Below, one piece after another: positions 12,213 to 25,808 of a stretch of 64,000 nt of DNA. The notes beneath the pieces are model-generated. The model was given only the letters and a program-made list of their open reading frames with translations, did not search any database and was not told the origin of the DNA. The stretch is taken from NCBI GenBank assembly GCA_013396995.1, contig VWZP01009941.1, positions 2,582,748 to 2,646,747 on the forward strand, written 5' to 3'. The DNA comes from Dicaeum eximium. Lineage: Eukaryota; Chordata; Aves; Passeriformes; Dicaeidae. The position numbers and the translations under genes are program-made. How positions within the stretch are numbered: the first letter of the stretch is position 1; the number at the start of each line of letters is the position of its first letter.

Positions 12213-15200
12213 GTAGGTGATTTAATCTCAATATTGAGGGCATATTTTGGGAAAAGAAAAAGTATTGTTTTCTTTATATTTTCCTGGTGTGATTTCTAAG
12301 CAGTATAAATAATATTTTGTACTCAGTGGAACTATTTTGAGTGACTCCCTCTCTTTTTTGGCCTTACGAAGGAATCAGGAACACTAAGTGCCTTTATTTG
12401 ACTTAAGGTTTTAAAAGACAAAGAATAGTGATGTTTTCAGTGGGTTATTTTTTGGATTACAATTTTTTTGTTTAGGGCTCAGAGCTAAAGAATGATTTGT
12501 CTTTATCAGGCTTCAGACTTGGCAGTTGTCAGATTCAGACATCTCATTGATTTCAGTGTGGACATGCGGGGTTGGTCCCTCAGTGGAGCTCTGGGCAGAG
12601 GACAAAGGTTTATATTTTTTATCTTCCAGGCAGAGGTGCTCCTGTTTGCCATCGTCACATAACGACATCTTGAAGTATCAAATGCTGTGCATTTTTTTTC
12701 CTCTAAGATAATGGAAAACTGAAACATTGAAATAACTTTAAAATGGAAACCTTAGAAATATTTTTTCCTTTTTAAGAGTTAATAGTTATTCATAAAGAGA
12801 ACATCAGTCACCTAAAATTACTTTGCAAGTAACAGAAGTGAATATTATTATAACTATACTCATGTAATGATTATAAAGTGAATGCTTTAAAAAAAAAATC
12901 TGAATGTCCAGGACTTCTGAAATAAACCTTTCCTTGATCAGTTCTCTTCTGCTGCCCCATCTCAACCTGTCCCACTGCTGGACTGCTGCCTGCTGTTTTG
13001 GCTTACTTGGTGTATGGTGAGACAGTGTCCTGTTCACAGCTAGGACGTGAAAAGGCACAGCTCATGTTGTTGTTCTGCTACAGAATTCCTGTTTTAACTT
13101 GAGCAGCTTACTTAGCTCCCAGGCTGCACCTTTACAGGACTGATACTGCAGTTTTTGTATTGCTCTCCAGCAGCATTGAAAAATCATAAAGCGTTCTGTG
13201 ATAGGAGTAACAGAACTATCCAAGACACATTGTGGGTCTGTCTAGGACTGAAGTTTTGAAACTCTGTGGAAACAAAAGTCCAGAGTTATTAAATGTTTCT
13301 GTTTCTTCCTTTTCTTTGATATATTATATCAAAAGTTACATAATATATAAGTTAAAAGACTCCACATATGCAGTGGTTTGGTGCTTATGTAGTGTGTGCT
13401 ACATATGTAAGTGAACGTTCATGCTTGTAGTTCTTTACCAATTTCTGTTTGAGACTCGGAAAATTTGTTGGTGCACAATTCCTGAAATTGCTGGAAGAAT
13501 AGAGCAGTAAAAAGTAGTGTAAATGCAGTTACAAATACAAAGGAAAAGTTGATGTTACTTGTTATAAACAAATAAAAATCATGGCAAAAAAGGGGCAATT
13601 ATTTAGGAGTGTTAGGACATAAATAGGATGTTATAGAATGCAAATAAGGTGCCATAATTCCAGAAGCAGAAAATTGTTGGGTTTTGACTGGGAGCAGGCT
13701 ATGTACTATTTTCACAGTTAACAGTAATAAAAATAATTATAGCACTTATGATGACATAAAAAAGAAGCTGTGAAAATTTAACATTTTGAAATCGAGTATT
13801 AAATTACACCTAGATTGGTTTTAAAGCTGAGAATTTTCCATCATTTGTTATCTTTAACAAATTTTGGAAAACTGCAATATATTCACCATTTTGAGAACAA
13901 CACATTTTAATGATTTTTGTCCTGCAATGGATATTAATGGATATATTAAAAAAAAGTAAATGGGATGGCAATAGTGAGTCTCTATTGCATATAGAAAGGC
14001 CAATGCTTGATATGATCAATTAAGAATTAAATGCAGCATGTATTTCATAAATAGCATATCAGTCAGCTAATATAGGACCTAATTTTGACAAACATGTTTG
14101 ATAATAGCTTTTCTTGAGACTTCAAGTTTGTTGTTAAAGATATCATTTATATACACAGAATTCTGATTTCATTTACTGTATGGAACGCTTGGCTTAAAAA
14201 TAGGACCATGCCAAAAAATACATCCAGTTTTTGGAGGATTGAAATTACAAATTATTTTATCTGCAAAGGCACAGGAATCACCATCCACAGTAGACATTTT
14301 GCTCTGGAGGGTGTGATTTGACCATTCTTCATTCAAAATTTTTTTATGTCAATAGTTTTTGAAAACTATGAAATCTTTCTAGTTTAAATTTATTTTTAAT
14401 AAATAATAATTTTGAGGCTTCTTTTGATTGCCCTGTAAATTATTGCAGTTGAAGAGCATGAATTTTTTTAGACTTTCAAGCAGAAAAATGGTCATGTTTA
14501 TGCAGCAGAAATATGTATTCAATAAATCAGTATATCTGAAAAGCATTTAAAGATCACAACAGAAAATAAATTGAATGTGAATGAGATGCTTTTGCTAATT
14601 AGTCCAATGCAGTCCTTAGACTGTAATTCTGATAGTACTGATTAAAGAATATAGGCACAGATTTTCCTTTGGGTATTGCACTAGTTAAATGATTACCAGT
14701 CTATTGCATTCATTATAGCTGTAAGAAGGAATTAAGGTAAACAGGAAAGGATTTAAAAAAAAAAAAACACTAGAAGTCCTGAGTGAACAAATACCTCCTT
14801 TGTTCTAGGGGATTTAATAGGGATGGTCTCATTAGTTTATGAAAGGTGAGGTGGTGACTTGATCGGTTTGTAAATATTTGAGAAAAGTTATTTCTGTCAA
14901 AAATATTTGGTCTAACAGACCAGTTATACTTTTCACACTAAAGCTGGGGGTTTTTTTCTTTCCAGGAAATTATAGCATAAAAGTAGCATTTAGTTCAGTG
15001 CAAAAAACACTTCATGAAATTCTCTGACTTGTGTTTTAGAATATGTGTGATACATACGAGGATTGGTGTTGCTTGCACATTGAATTCTTAATTGCCCACT
15101 TGATTGCATTTTTATTTGGTCTTTTCCACTCTGATAGAGTCCAGAAGCCCCAGTTATGACAGAGTGATCAGAAATTGTTTAGCAAGAGTTTAGAAAATGC

Positions 15201-18200
15201 CTCTTTAAATGTAGCTGGAAGCAAAAGGATGAAACTGTAAGCAACAGCCTCAGCCTATTTGTGGGCTTTTAGAACACATTCTTTCAGAATAAAAAGTACC
15301 AGCTGACACTCAGACAGAGAAGAATCACATCATTCCTCAGCAGGCACATTTTTCGCAGTATAAATGCAAGCTACTGAACAATTTTACTAGCATAATAATA
15401 TAAAAATTCCTAACCATTATAAACACATGACTTGGCAAAAGCTGTTACACCACATCAGTATTGCTAAGTAGACAAGTAGAATGGTCACACCTCAGGATTT
15501 TGCAGATGCTATGGAGAATTTTTCTTTCCCCACCTTCTCCAAAGGCATATGTTAAAGAAACTCTTTATGCTACAGTTGATTTTGTTTGGAATGGGATTTT
15601 TAATAGAAGCTCTGTAGCAGTCGCATATCTTTAAAATTCCATTCTCCTCAAATACAGGGGTAGCATGTAAAGATGCTGTGGGTAAAAGAATTAAAATCCC
15701 AATTACTGTTGCCTGGGAAAATGATGACTATAATATCCTTTTGCCTATCAATAGGATGTTCAGTTCTCAAAAAGCATTTGTCCCTAGGGTTTCTGAAGCC
15801 AGGGCTAATCCATCAGCCACGGAGCACAGTTGATTAAAAATGGTCTTCGTGCGAGCCAATGGAATGCACAATGATGTAAGTGTGGAGGAGACAGCAATTC
15901 CTGCTTCAGATGTGTGCCCAAATATCAGCAATGTATGTCTCCTCTTGAGACACTTTGGTTTTCAGCACTTCCTAGAAGTGTGTGTTCTTCAGCTATGAAC
16001 ATGAAATGGCTTAATTAATTCTTTAGGCAGTTTTCTTAAGAGATAGCTGACAAAGTTATGGACAGCAGAGGATCACCTTCATGCTGAATCCTGAAATTTT
16101 GCTTTGTAGCTACTGTGCTTTTGAGCACCTTGTGCTTTTTAAACTAGGAAACCCTAGGATAACTCTGTAGGAAGGAGTGCATATTCACCACTGTTTGAAA
16201 CCTGAGTCCCCATTTGGATATTCAATTCCTTTCCAGGAATGGAATTCCTGGCAATTCAGTGAAACCTTTTACTATTAGTATCTTGTCTCTTGGGAATAAT
16301 ACTGGATGATTCTACTGAAAATGTTTGTGACATGTGGCAACATCTGGATGTGAGATAGACTCTTCTAAAAGCAGAAGAGCAGCAATGGAATAGCAGCTCA
16401 AACAGAGTTTGGGTGACACATCAGCAAGTGAAGTTTTTCACTTTGCTAAGATTTTTTGTGTATTTTTCTTTCATCTTCCTGCAAATAAATAAAATAAAAT
16501 ACAGTACCCAGAACTGAGCTTAACTTCTTTTGTTTCATTACCGCTTGAAGGGAGTCAAAAGAATAAGAGAAGATAGTGTGAAACTTGAAGATGTTTCTCA
16601 TCTCTTTTTTTTTTTTTTTCCTGTACAGTAGTTAATGAGGTCTAAGAAACTGGTGGCTTAGTGATGACAGGCTGTATATTTTTAGTGGAAAATATTGACT
16701 CACTTTGGAATAAAGATTCACAGTTTTCTAAGCTTTGTGAAATGTTTGGGCTCTAAAACATGCTGTTAATATAATGGGATTCAATGCAAGCTACAAAGCT
16801 GATGTGGTATTTGATGTCTTTTTCCAGAAGATATTCTTCAATACTATTTATTAATTCACAATGCTAGTATTTAGTTTCAGAAAGAATATTGCAGTCACTG
16901 TAGTACCCTTGATGTATACATCTGTTTTTGCTTGCCTTGGCAAACTCATACAATTAACTAACTCCCAAACTGGTTTTCATTTTCAAGAGCTGATGGCAGC
17001 AGCCGAGTTCTGAATTGTTCAGTTTTGGCAAGTTGGGCTCTAGAGATCAAAGAGTGATGGAAGTGAATGACTCAATACATCTGTGTTGGCAAAGTGCAAC
17101 TATTTATGTCAATACAAGTATAGATCTGTGTCACCCAAAGAAAATATTGAATTTTATGGATATTTTAGAGAGAGAGATTGTGTGTATGTTTTCCTGAGGG
17201 AGTTCTCTCTGAAATTTCATATCTCCAGAGTGAGTGCATGCATTTTATGCTTGAGGTAGACTCTAGTCTTTAGCATATGGTAACAATATTAATTTATGTT
17301 TTGTAATGTGGCCATTAGTAAACAATCATTCTCATCTGCTGTGGTTACTTTAAAAAAAAGGGAAATGGACTGCTGTTGGTTTTGCTGGTTTGATTTTAAA
17401 TCAATATGATCTGACAGAAATCAGAATTAATTGTGCTGTTGATTTTGGGAAAACAAGCCCTTTACTGGACAGGAATTTATTTGTCCATCTAGTTACATAA
17501 ATCTGTTTAGAGTTATTCCTAATAACTTTCAGTGGCAAGGAGACAGAGTAATTTTTTGTTGTGTTCCTCAAAAAAAAATTGTTTATTTGAAGAAACATGT
17601 CTTCCAATATGTTTTACATAGGTGTCATTTCTTGGGTGGGGAAGGTAAAAGGTAATAAAAAAACAGAGATAGCCTGAAATTTTATATTCAAAGACAGCCT
17701 TGCTGATTTTTATAAATTATAGCCTTTCATAATAATTAACAAAACTAGTCTTGGAAAAATGGAAGAGAGAAAGTTATTTTAAATGGAATTTGCCAAAAAC
17801 ATTTTTAGCATACTCTTTTTGCTAAGTAATTCTAATTCTATCGTTCATGTTAACAGTCTCTGAACACTCACTAAGGAGGTCTTATCTTCAGAAACCCAGC
17901 TGCTCTTCCAGCTCATAACCTAACAGTTTAGGGCTTAATAGTTGCTTTTTCTTTATTCCTTCACTGGGCCCTGGCCCTTGAGGAAGCCGATTTAAAGAAC
18001 GGAGCCTAATTATTCTCCACTAAATGGAAATGCCTCCTGTAGGCTTAAAACCACTCTTGTTTCCTTTTTCTACTGTAGCAATAATGGTGAATCCTCTTTA
18101 TTTGCTACCCAAATATTTTCCCTTTATCTGTCACATTCTCTCAGGGTTTTTTTTTCCCCTCCCCAGCACCCAGTTTATTTTTAGCACTCTTTTCTGGTAC

Positions 18201-21200
18201 AGATTTTTAAGTGAACGTGGATCTGATAATATTCATGGATCTTCAGCACTTATGGAAAAAGTGCTTGCAGCTTTCCAAAGTTGTATATATGTACAAAGAA
18301 CACTTTAAATTTGTTTATCTTCTACTGTGATCTTCAGTTTCTGTAGGAGAAATGCCTGTTTTATTCTCAAGGCATTTTCTTTTCACTAGGATCATCAATG
18401 GTGACTTCACTTATACATCTTTCTGTCATATTTTTCCCTTTTCTAATGTCTGACCCATTCAGAGAGAAGCAGTTGGACTTTGTCCATAGAAATTAGGAAA
18501 TAAATAATGACAATTTTATGTGGTCACAGGCATTTTAATACAGTCACACTCTGGCACAGATTGATTTAAATTACTAAGTAGCAGAACATGTTTAAAGATT
18601 AAATTTATTCATTGTCTCATATTTGTATTTAATTTCATACAGAAAAGACAATTCATATTGTTTTTCAACAATATCTTGATTATCCTCTAAATAAAGCCTG
18701 TACATCAATTTTAGTATTATTTTTTGCTAATAAAGTGAGTAGACTGTATAAGTTATTAAGCAATTGTATAATTTAACAATGCATTTAGATTTAGCAACGT
18801 ATTTAGATTTTTAATTCTTGTATCTTCTGCTTTTGGAAAATAGGCAATGACATCTCTTATTTACTAAATGGTTAGGTTCATAGCCATGTTTTGTATCAAG
18901 CTGGTTTTAAATGGAAATGAAAATTTAATTAAAACATAAAAAGTAACGTTTAAAATAGTTTCCTACTGTCTTACTATTTTAAGCTTCAAGGTATATGAAG
19001 AAAAATAAAATGTACAAAATAAGTTTTAGAAAGGAAGTATCATTTGTTCTAAATAAATTAGGTTGAGTTTTTCTAATCACAGTGCCATTTTAAATATTTT
19101 AAGAAGCATATTTCAACCTCATGTATCTATTTCTTTAATCATGAATTACAGAAAAAGTCAGGGTTTTTTTCAAAACTCTGAACAAACTAGGTTTGTGTTG
19201 TGCTAAAGAACCAGCCTGAAGTGAGGTATTCTTTCTGTATCTCTAGGAGAGATTACAGTGATGGAAAGCTATTTATTGTTTCAGTGGGTTTCAATTCCAG
19301 TTGTTTCACCCACTAGAACAGTCCCTGTTTCTTGGTTTAAATTTGTTGTAAAAGATTCAAAGGAACAGAAGCAAAAGAAACCAATACACTGATAATATTT
19401 TATGCAAAATTTGAAATAATGATAGGAATTAACAGTATGGCCTCTTACAAGTCACAACTCCAGGTTTATTGTTAAAAGAGAAATGAATGAAAGCATGAAA
19501 CTAATACAGAGCTGTGCTTATTTTTATTCCTGCTGTATCATGACTTTGATGTTAATGGTTGTGGTGTTGAGTATCATCAGATAGTTGTCAAACCTCTTCA
19601 GGATGAACTTTATCACCAAAATAAATAGGAGAGGCTCCTGGGCCACCATAATGAAAATCTGAATTTCCCATTTCAACAGGAAGGTAATAGGAGTTGCAGT
19701 CGTTCTGGGGAACAGGAATAGGTTTATCATGACAGGTCATGTTGTATCTGTCCTGTTTTAGGAGGGGCACTCAAGTTTACCAGTTTCCATTCTTTAGAGA
19801 TTCTTGAATGTGTTCTCTTCTCCTCTTGTTGATTTTGGGGTTTGTGTGCCCATGCTATTTCTGAGTTTCTTTCTCCAATTCTTTGACTCTCAAAATTTGC
19901 CAGAACACAGTTAAAAAAAAAATTTCTTTTAAGGAGAAGACAAAATCTGGGCAATTTGAAATGTCACATTTTTATTTTGACGTAGCTGTTCTTTGTCTCA
20001 GGAGCTTAGCTGTTGCAGTGATTTGGATTATATAAACCAGCTATTGTTTGTTATCTGCTGACATTTTGCAGCTCCTTTACATTGTCTTATTTGATAGTAA
20101 GCTTTGCTCATCATGTGGAAAAGATTGATCCACACCAGGTGATTCTGTAAACTCAGAACCTGTTTCGTATTGCAACTTCTTTGTGTATTTTGACAAATCC
20201 TGCAAGTATACAGAAAAAAGGAAAAAAAAAACAAAAAACCCCACAAAAATCAGTTATAAATCTTGTGACAAAATGGCATGTATCTTAGATGGCCATTACT
20301 TTTTTATACCTAAATTGTCTATGTCTTTTTTGCTTACAAACACAAATCAAAGAACATTACAATGTTTCTTTTAAGAAACATTGCTAAAGGCATGGGACTC
20401 AGCTACTTGGGGTGTCTGCTCATCCCACTGAAGGATGGGCAGAGAAAATAGAATTACACTGGCCTACATTATTTCAGGCACATGTCTGTGCAGCTCCTTT
20501 GAGCATCTTCAGACGGTTCTGGTGGTGTGCAAAGTATGGCAAATCTTGGGAAACCATTTACTGCCACAAGAGATTATAAAGAAGGTATGTCCACACACAA
20601 ACCAGCTTTGAACACTGCTGGAAGGCAGACTTGAACTGAGTCAGCAGAGGAGAATAGAAGAAAAGCTGTTTCATTTCTGGATCCATGCTAATGCTGGTTT
20701 AGCTAGCCAGTCATAGGTAACTAGTGAGAGTAATGCAAGGCATTAGGAGTGGAAAGGTTTCTACAGCCCTTTTAGTTGAGTTTGCTGACCACCAAGACTA
20801 ATAGGATCTTCCAGCTATAGTCACAGCTTTCATATCTGTTTAATAAAGCTATTAAAAAAAACGAAAATAAATAATATTTTAATTTGTTTTCAACCAGAAG
20901 ACTTTTTCTGTGTTGTGCAGAACAATTATTCAAGAGGCTGTTTAATGCAAGTACTGTGGTATTTGTTCATTAGAGCATGTATTATTTAGAAGGCTAACAA
21001 GTATAGCAGCATGTATTACCTGAGAGACCAGAATTCATCTTGCAGGATATTCCAGTCCAACCATTAAAAAGCAAAATGTATTCTTAGCTTTACCAAGAAG
21101 TAAGATAGGTGAGTCTAGCTCCTAAGAAGAGGTTACAATTGGTATGAAGTTACATATGTATGAATCGTTCTAGATCCAGGGGTCATCAGTGTCTCTTGTA

Positions 21201-21580
21201 TAAATGCTCATTTAGATGTCTTATAATCCATTAAAATGTGTTGATGAGGAAGGTAGTTTCTATCTAGTTTCTGTGTGAAATCTGTTGTTAAACTTTCAGT
21301 TACCTTTCAGGACCTGAAAGGCAAAATGTGCAAGGCCTCCTGAGCTGCATAGAAAGGGTATGATGTGGTACAAATATTCATGAAGCAGTGCATTTACTTA
21401 GAGTATGGCTGGATTTGCAGCTGAGGTGGACCTCAAGATCAGCTGAATTTTCTACAGCAAGCTTTTGGTTTTGAGGCATTTGCTTGTGTTGGTTTATTTT
21501 TCTGTCCTTATGACTCTCCAAGAAATAGGGAAGATAACCCCAGTAACAGCATTCTGATTTTTTTATTTCTTTTTATAAAG
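12213..21580 (+). other. ASXL3: ASXL3 intron (9.4 kb)
   Basis: Long AT-rich intron. It holds homopolymer runs (poly-A near 14755-14767, poly-T near 16603-16619) and many short chance frames. I recognise no CR1, LTR, tRNA or gene. The absence of recognisable repeats over 9 kb leaves room for conserved non-coding elements, but I cannot test that without alignment. Confidence 0.85.
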
Positions 21581-21702
21581 TTTGCCCAAAGCAGACATCT
21601 GAGGAAATGTCTTCCAATCGGGATTCAAGCCTTACTAATGCACCGGTGCAAAGCAAGCTAGTATCTTCCTTCCAGCAGCACACAAAGAAAGCACTTAAAC
21701 AG
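21581..21702 (+). CDS. ASXL3: ASXL3 internal exon (probably exon 5): Ser/Gln-rich linker
   Basis: Two bases complete a valine, then 40 codons: CPKQTSEEMSSNRDSS, a middle LTNAPVQSKLVSSF and the end QQHTKKALKQ. The acceptor follows a T-rich tract (TTTTTATAAAG); the donor is CAG|GTAAGC at 21703. It enters in phase 1 and leaves in phase 0. It is flanked by introns of 9.4 kb and 12.3 kb, so it is an isolated exon. The end, with TKKALKQ, continues into the next exon's [11 protein letters not shown] to form a lysine/arginine-rich patch that may act as a nuclear localisation or nucleic-acid contact; that role is inference. No catalytic motif is expected in this linker. A phase-equivalent candidate exon lies further down the intron at 30575 (see findings). 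Confidence 0.94.
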
Positions 21703-24700
21703 GTAAGCTTGTATTGACTGATCACCAGTTGGCTTCCCTTCAGCATCTCTGTCATTCCTACGTGAATGGGATGTCAGCAGAATTTAAAGAGTCTTCTAAA
21801 GATTTTAGCGTTATGTTTTGTTGGGGGTTTTGCTACGTTTTTAGTGTGGGTGCAGTCCTATTTGTTGTGAGCTTAAAGGGGTTTTAAGTGCAGTGACCAC
21901 TTAAAGTCAAGTCAATTTAAAGTAAGCAGAATTCTTTATATTATCACACCCCTGCTTTTCCTATGTAAGTATTTGTATTGAAAATTTTATGTGAGGTTAA
22001 CAATAAATTTAAAAAAACATTTGGAAAGAAGTGCTGCAGATAGGAAAGACTCTAGGTATACTTATTCAGTTTTTCTTTATGATGTGTTAAATAATTTTTT
22101 TTTCATACTGTATTTGCTACTACAGGGTATAAAAGTGGGGTAGGGTTATTTTTATTAAGAAAACCTTATGATTTGGATTAATTAGGTTCCATGATAAGTA
22201 CTAAAGCTTGCAAAACCAGCTGATTATTCAAAGTCACCTGTTAGCTGAAAGCATGATAATGTGAAAATTATTTTCCAGCGTTGCCAAATTAATTCAGCTT
22301 ACAGCCAGAAAAATGAAAAACTAAAATACCAGAACTCAGAAAACCCCCTATCATTACCTCTTCTCCATTTTGAGTTGTGACTTTTCTGAAGTGTTAGCAT
22401 AATGAGATGGTGTTGTAATTTTTCTCACAACTGCTCTCCTAGTTATGGTTAATGGAGATCTTGTATTTCATGGGGTAGCTTATTGCTGAGTTTTTTGTTT
22501 AGGCTTAAATTAAGCAAAGCCTGTGCACATCTCCCCTAAACACTTTAGTTTTTCATGCAGGCTGAATTTAAATCCAATAAAATTATTATATGTTTATCAT
22601 TCATGTAAGGTTATGTTGTATTTAGAGGCTTTGAGGACTGAAAAAGATTGTTACATTGAGGTCTTACATGTGTTTGTTCAGGAAAATTGAACAGTGGGCA
22701 CAAACCAGCTCACTAACCATTAGGATAGTTGTAAAAATTTTGCACTTCTTGGAAACTCTTCAATACAGATCTTTTGTGATCTGTGAGCTTCCCTAGGGGT
22801 GGAGGGAGTAGGTAAAGGGTAAAGAAGGGAAAAAAAAGAGCAAAGCCACAAATGTTTGAAGTTCCATAATTGTTTAAACTCTACCATTTGTCATTTAGCA
22901 GATATATAGCATTGAGGATAATTTTAAAAGGGCAAATTAATCAGAATAGCTTAATTAAAATAAAAAGTCATAACACTGATGTGAATCTTCGAAAACATTC
23001 CCTAAGGCAGTAGGGTTAAAGCAACATCAGAAAATTAAGTAATCAATAAAAAGAAATTAGTTTTAATTAAGTTGATGGTAATTAGATCCTGTACTTCAGA
23101 GTATGAGAGTAGCATTACAGCTATCAGCAAAATGTTTTCTCTATGCACAATGTGAGACAAATAGGCATTTGTATGGTGGAATAGAAGTTTTTTGCTTTGT
23201 TGTCTCTGAAAGTTTCAGGTGTTGGCTACCTCCATATATATACATTGCAGGTTTGATTTGGTATTGTAGCAGAGGTGAATAAACCTTAACAGTGATTTTA
23301 TTTATAAAATTGCTGTTGGAAATTTATTCTTTTGCTTTCCACTGCTTTTATGGATGCATAGTACCTAAAATTCATACAAAGAACCTGTCAGACCTTTGAA
23401 TACAGAAGAAACTTTTAGACACACTGTGCAACACTCTTGCAACTGATACAAACTTACTGATTCCATGCTAAAGTAACAGAGGATAAGCCATCATCATACT
23501 CTCTCGGCAAGTGCTTATAATATATAAAAGTATATATACTTTATATGATACTTTGTAATAGGGTCTTCATTGGCTATTGCTTTTTATCTACTGTGAAACA
23601 GTCTTCAAAAAACTACAAGATAGATTTCAGTTTCCTACTCAATTTATTTAAAACCAGTGGGTTCTTCACATTATTTTGGTCTTGTGTGTATTTGTTTCGT
23701 AACCTCTAAAAATAAAGTGAGAGGGAAGTTGATAATGTGCAGTTCTGCTTGAAGATCTGAGCTGGAAATAGAAGATTTTCTCTACTGTTTATCTACTTAT
23801 TAACACTCATATGTAATTCTCTTTAAACTACTGTGTGCTGGACTTACATATGATTTGCTTTTTTAAATAAATTCTGGAGATATATTCCTGGGTTTAGATT
23901 GCAAAGAGCAATCTCATGTTTGGCTTGTAACAGCCCACATTTTAGGATGTTCTTATGAATCAAATTAGCCACAATGCTGCATTTCTTGAGCTCTGCAACG
24001 AGCGTGGAGGAAAGGGCATTTCTTGAGCCCTGGCTCTTGGTTTTGATTTCTCTCAGGTAACAGTGGATTTGGGGTGCTTTGCAGGGATTAAGGAGGTTTG
24101 CAGTTGCAGTGGATTTTCATAAGCTCTGTGTCACAGATCAGCCCTTATGTCCTCACCTTTCAAAGGATGGGCTGCCATTTTGGTCTGGAAACTTTCTAGC
24201 TTCACCACCTTCCATGATGTCTTTGTTGGGAAAGAGATTTTGAGTGTTTTACAATGGAGTGTGTTTCATGCTTCCCTTTGGTTTCTGACGGAGTTTCAGT
24301 TTTGCTCTTGTAAAATGCTTACACTTTGCTCTGAGTATAATGTCCCACAAACCAGTTCCTGTTTATGAGGGTATAGACAAAAGAACCTATGGTGTAGAGC
24401 TGCCTTTTATACTTGGCTTTCTGGTGGGAGATTTTACAGATTTCTGTTTCCCTTGTGCTGTTGGAAGTGTTTGGGCGTGTGTGCCCAGCTGTTGCTGATC
24501 TTGTACCTTTGAAAAGGAGGCTTACGGCACGCTGTGGCACGCTGATTTCCTATCAGTACTGATCAGTTCCATACTGATTTACCTCATTTTCACACTCGAG
24601 AGTTTTGGCATGCAGACCCATGTAAGGACCTCTTCCTGGGAAAGTACTGAACTACACCTGCATCTGCTAGCAGTGGTACATGGTCACACTACTGTGTGCA

Positions 24701-25790
24701 TTATTCTTGCTCTGGACAAGGCAAACTCCAGTATGGACATCAAGTCATGGCATAGTATCTACATGCTTCTGTCTGGTCCAGTTTCTGTTCCATTGGCTTG
24801 AGGTGATTTTTTTTTTTTGTGGAAGTCTTCGCTGTATACAGATTTATCTGTATCTATCAAGATGTTCTTGGAACATTTCTCAGAAGAAGCGATCATACCT
24901 GCAAACTGGCCTCACATAGGTAACACTGAGAATGTGAATATCCAGGACATTGAGGTGGTGTTAGTGTCTGTTGGACTCTGATAGCCAAGTGTAAGAGCAC
25001 CTTGCCCGTCAGTGTACCAGGTGTTCCCTGGGTCAGTACCAAGAGAGGAGAAGGAACTCGAAGATGCGCTATAATGGTGTCTGGGATGATAGTAGACCTC
25101 CCAGATGTGGAAGAAAATCCTGCCTCCCTTTTGGCACTTTGGAATCAGCACCAAGAAGGGTACCCATAAATTTTCTGTTGGGAGAAGAGAAGGATACTCC
25201 ATTCAGACTCAGGATCTGAATACAGAACCAGGACATGTCTGAGACTGTGCTGGGCATCCAGATCTCTTTGTAGAGACACAAACTCCAGAGACAGCAGCCA
25301 AGTGGGTTTGGGAGGAGAGAAGCTCAGGAAATAAGGGAATCAACACAAGGTATGTCACTGCCATGGTTTATTTTGTTTTCCTTAACTTTGGGCTTTGTCT
25401 GCATGCTTGGTGGCTGGGTTCATATATGTGCCACTATTTTATTCATAAAGTGGGTAGATGCAGTTTTTTAATGAGAAGGAAGTCACCCATTTGTAGGATT
25501 AGTTCTTATAATAGAAATGGCAACTCCACCCCCTTTTTTTTTTTCCAGTGGATGCTGTCACACCCCAAGCAGTACGAGAGCAATGGGGAAGTTAGGGTAT
25601 AGCTCATGTATTGCTTCTGAATTGTAGGACATTAGACCTGTACAGCTCCAAATAACATTTCAGGCTGACATTTCTACCATAACTGTAATTCTTATTAGAA
25701 ACCAACCTACAAGAGACTAAATTTCAGGATGGTTAACACTGAAATTTAGCCCTGATTTACCCAAATTCGTAGAACTAGTTTATCAAGATC

Positions 25791-25808
25791 TCTTTCTTTC
25801 TTTCTTTC
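25791..25808. repeat. CTTT microsatellite next to an ambiguous base
   Basis: About four and a half units of TTTC followed by N at 25809. The ambiguous base at its edge suggests an unresolved repeat length or assembly patch. Confidence 0.85.

Noticed and set aside
23521..23546. AT-only near-palindrome (ATAAAAGTATATATACTTTATAT)
   Set aside because: Low-complexity AT repeats form such palindromes by chance; no associated feature.
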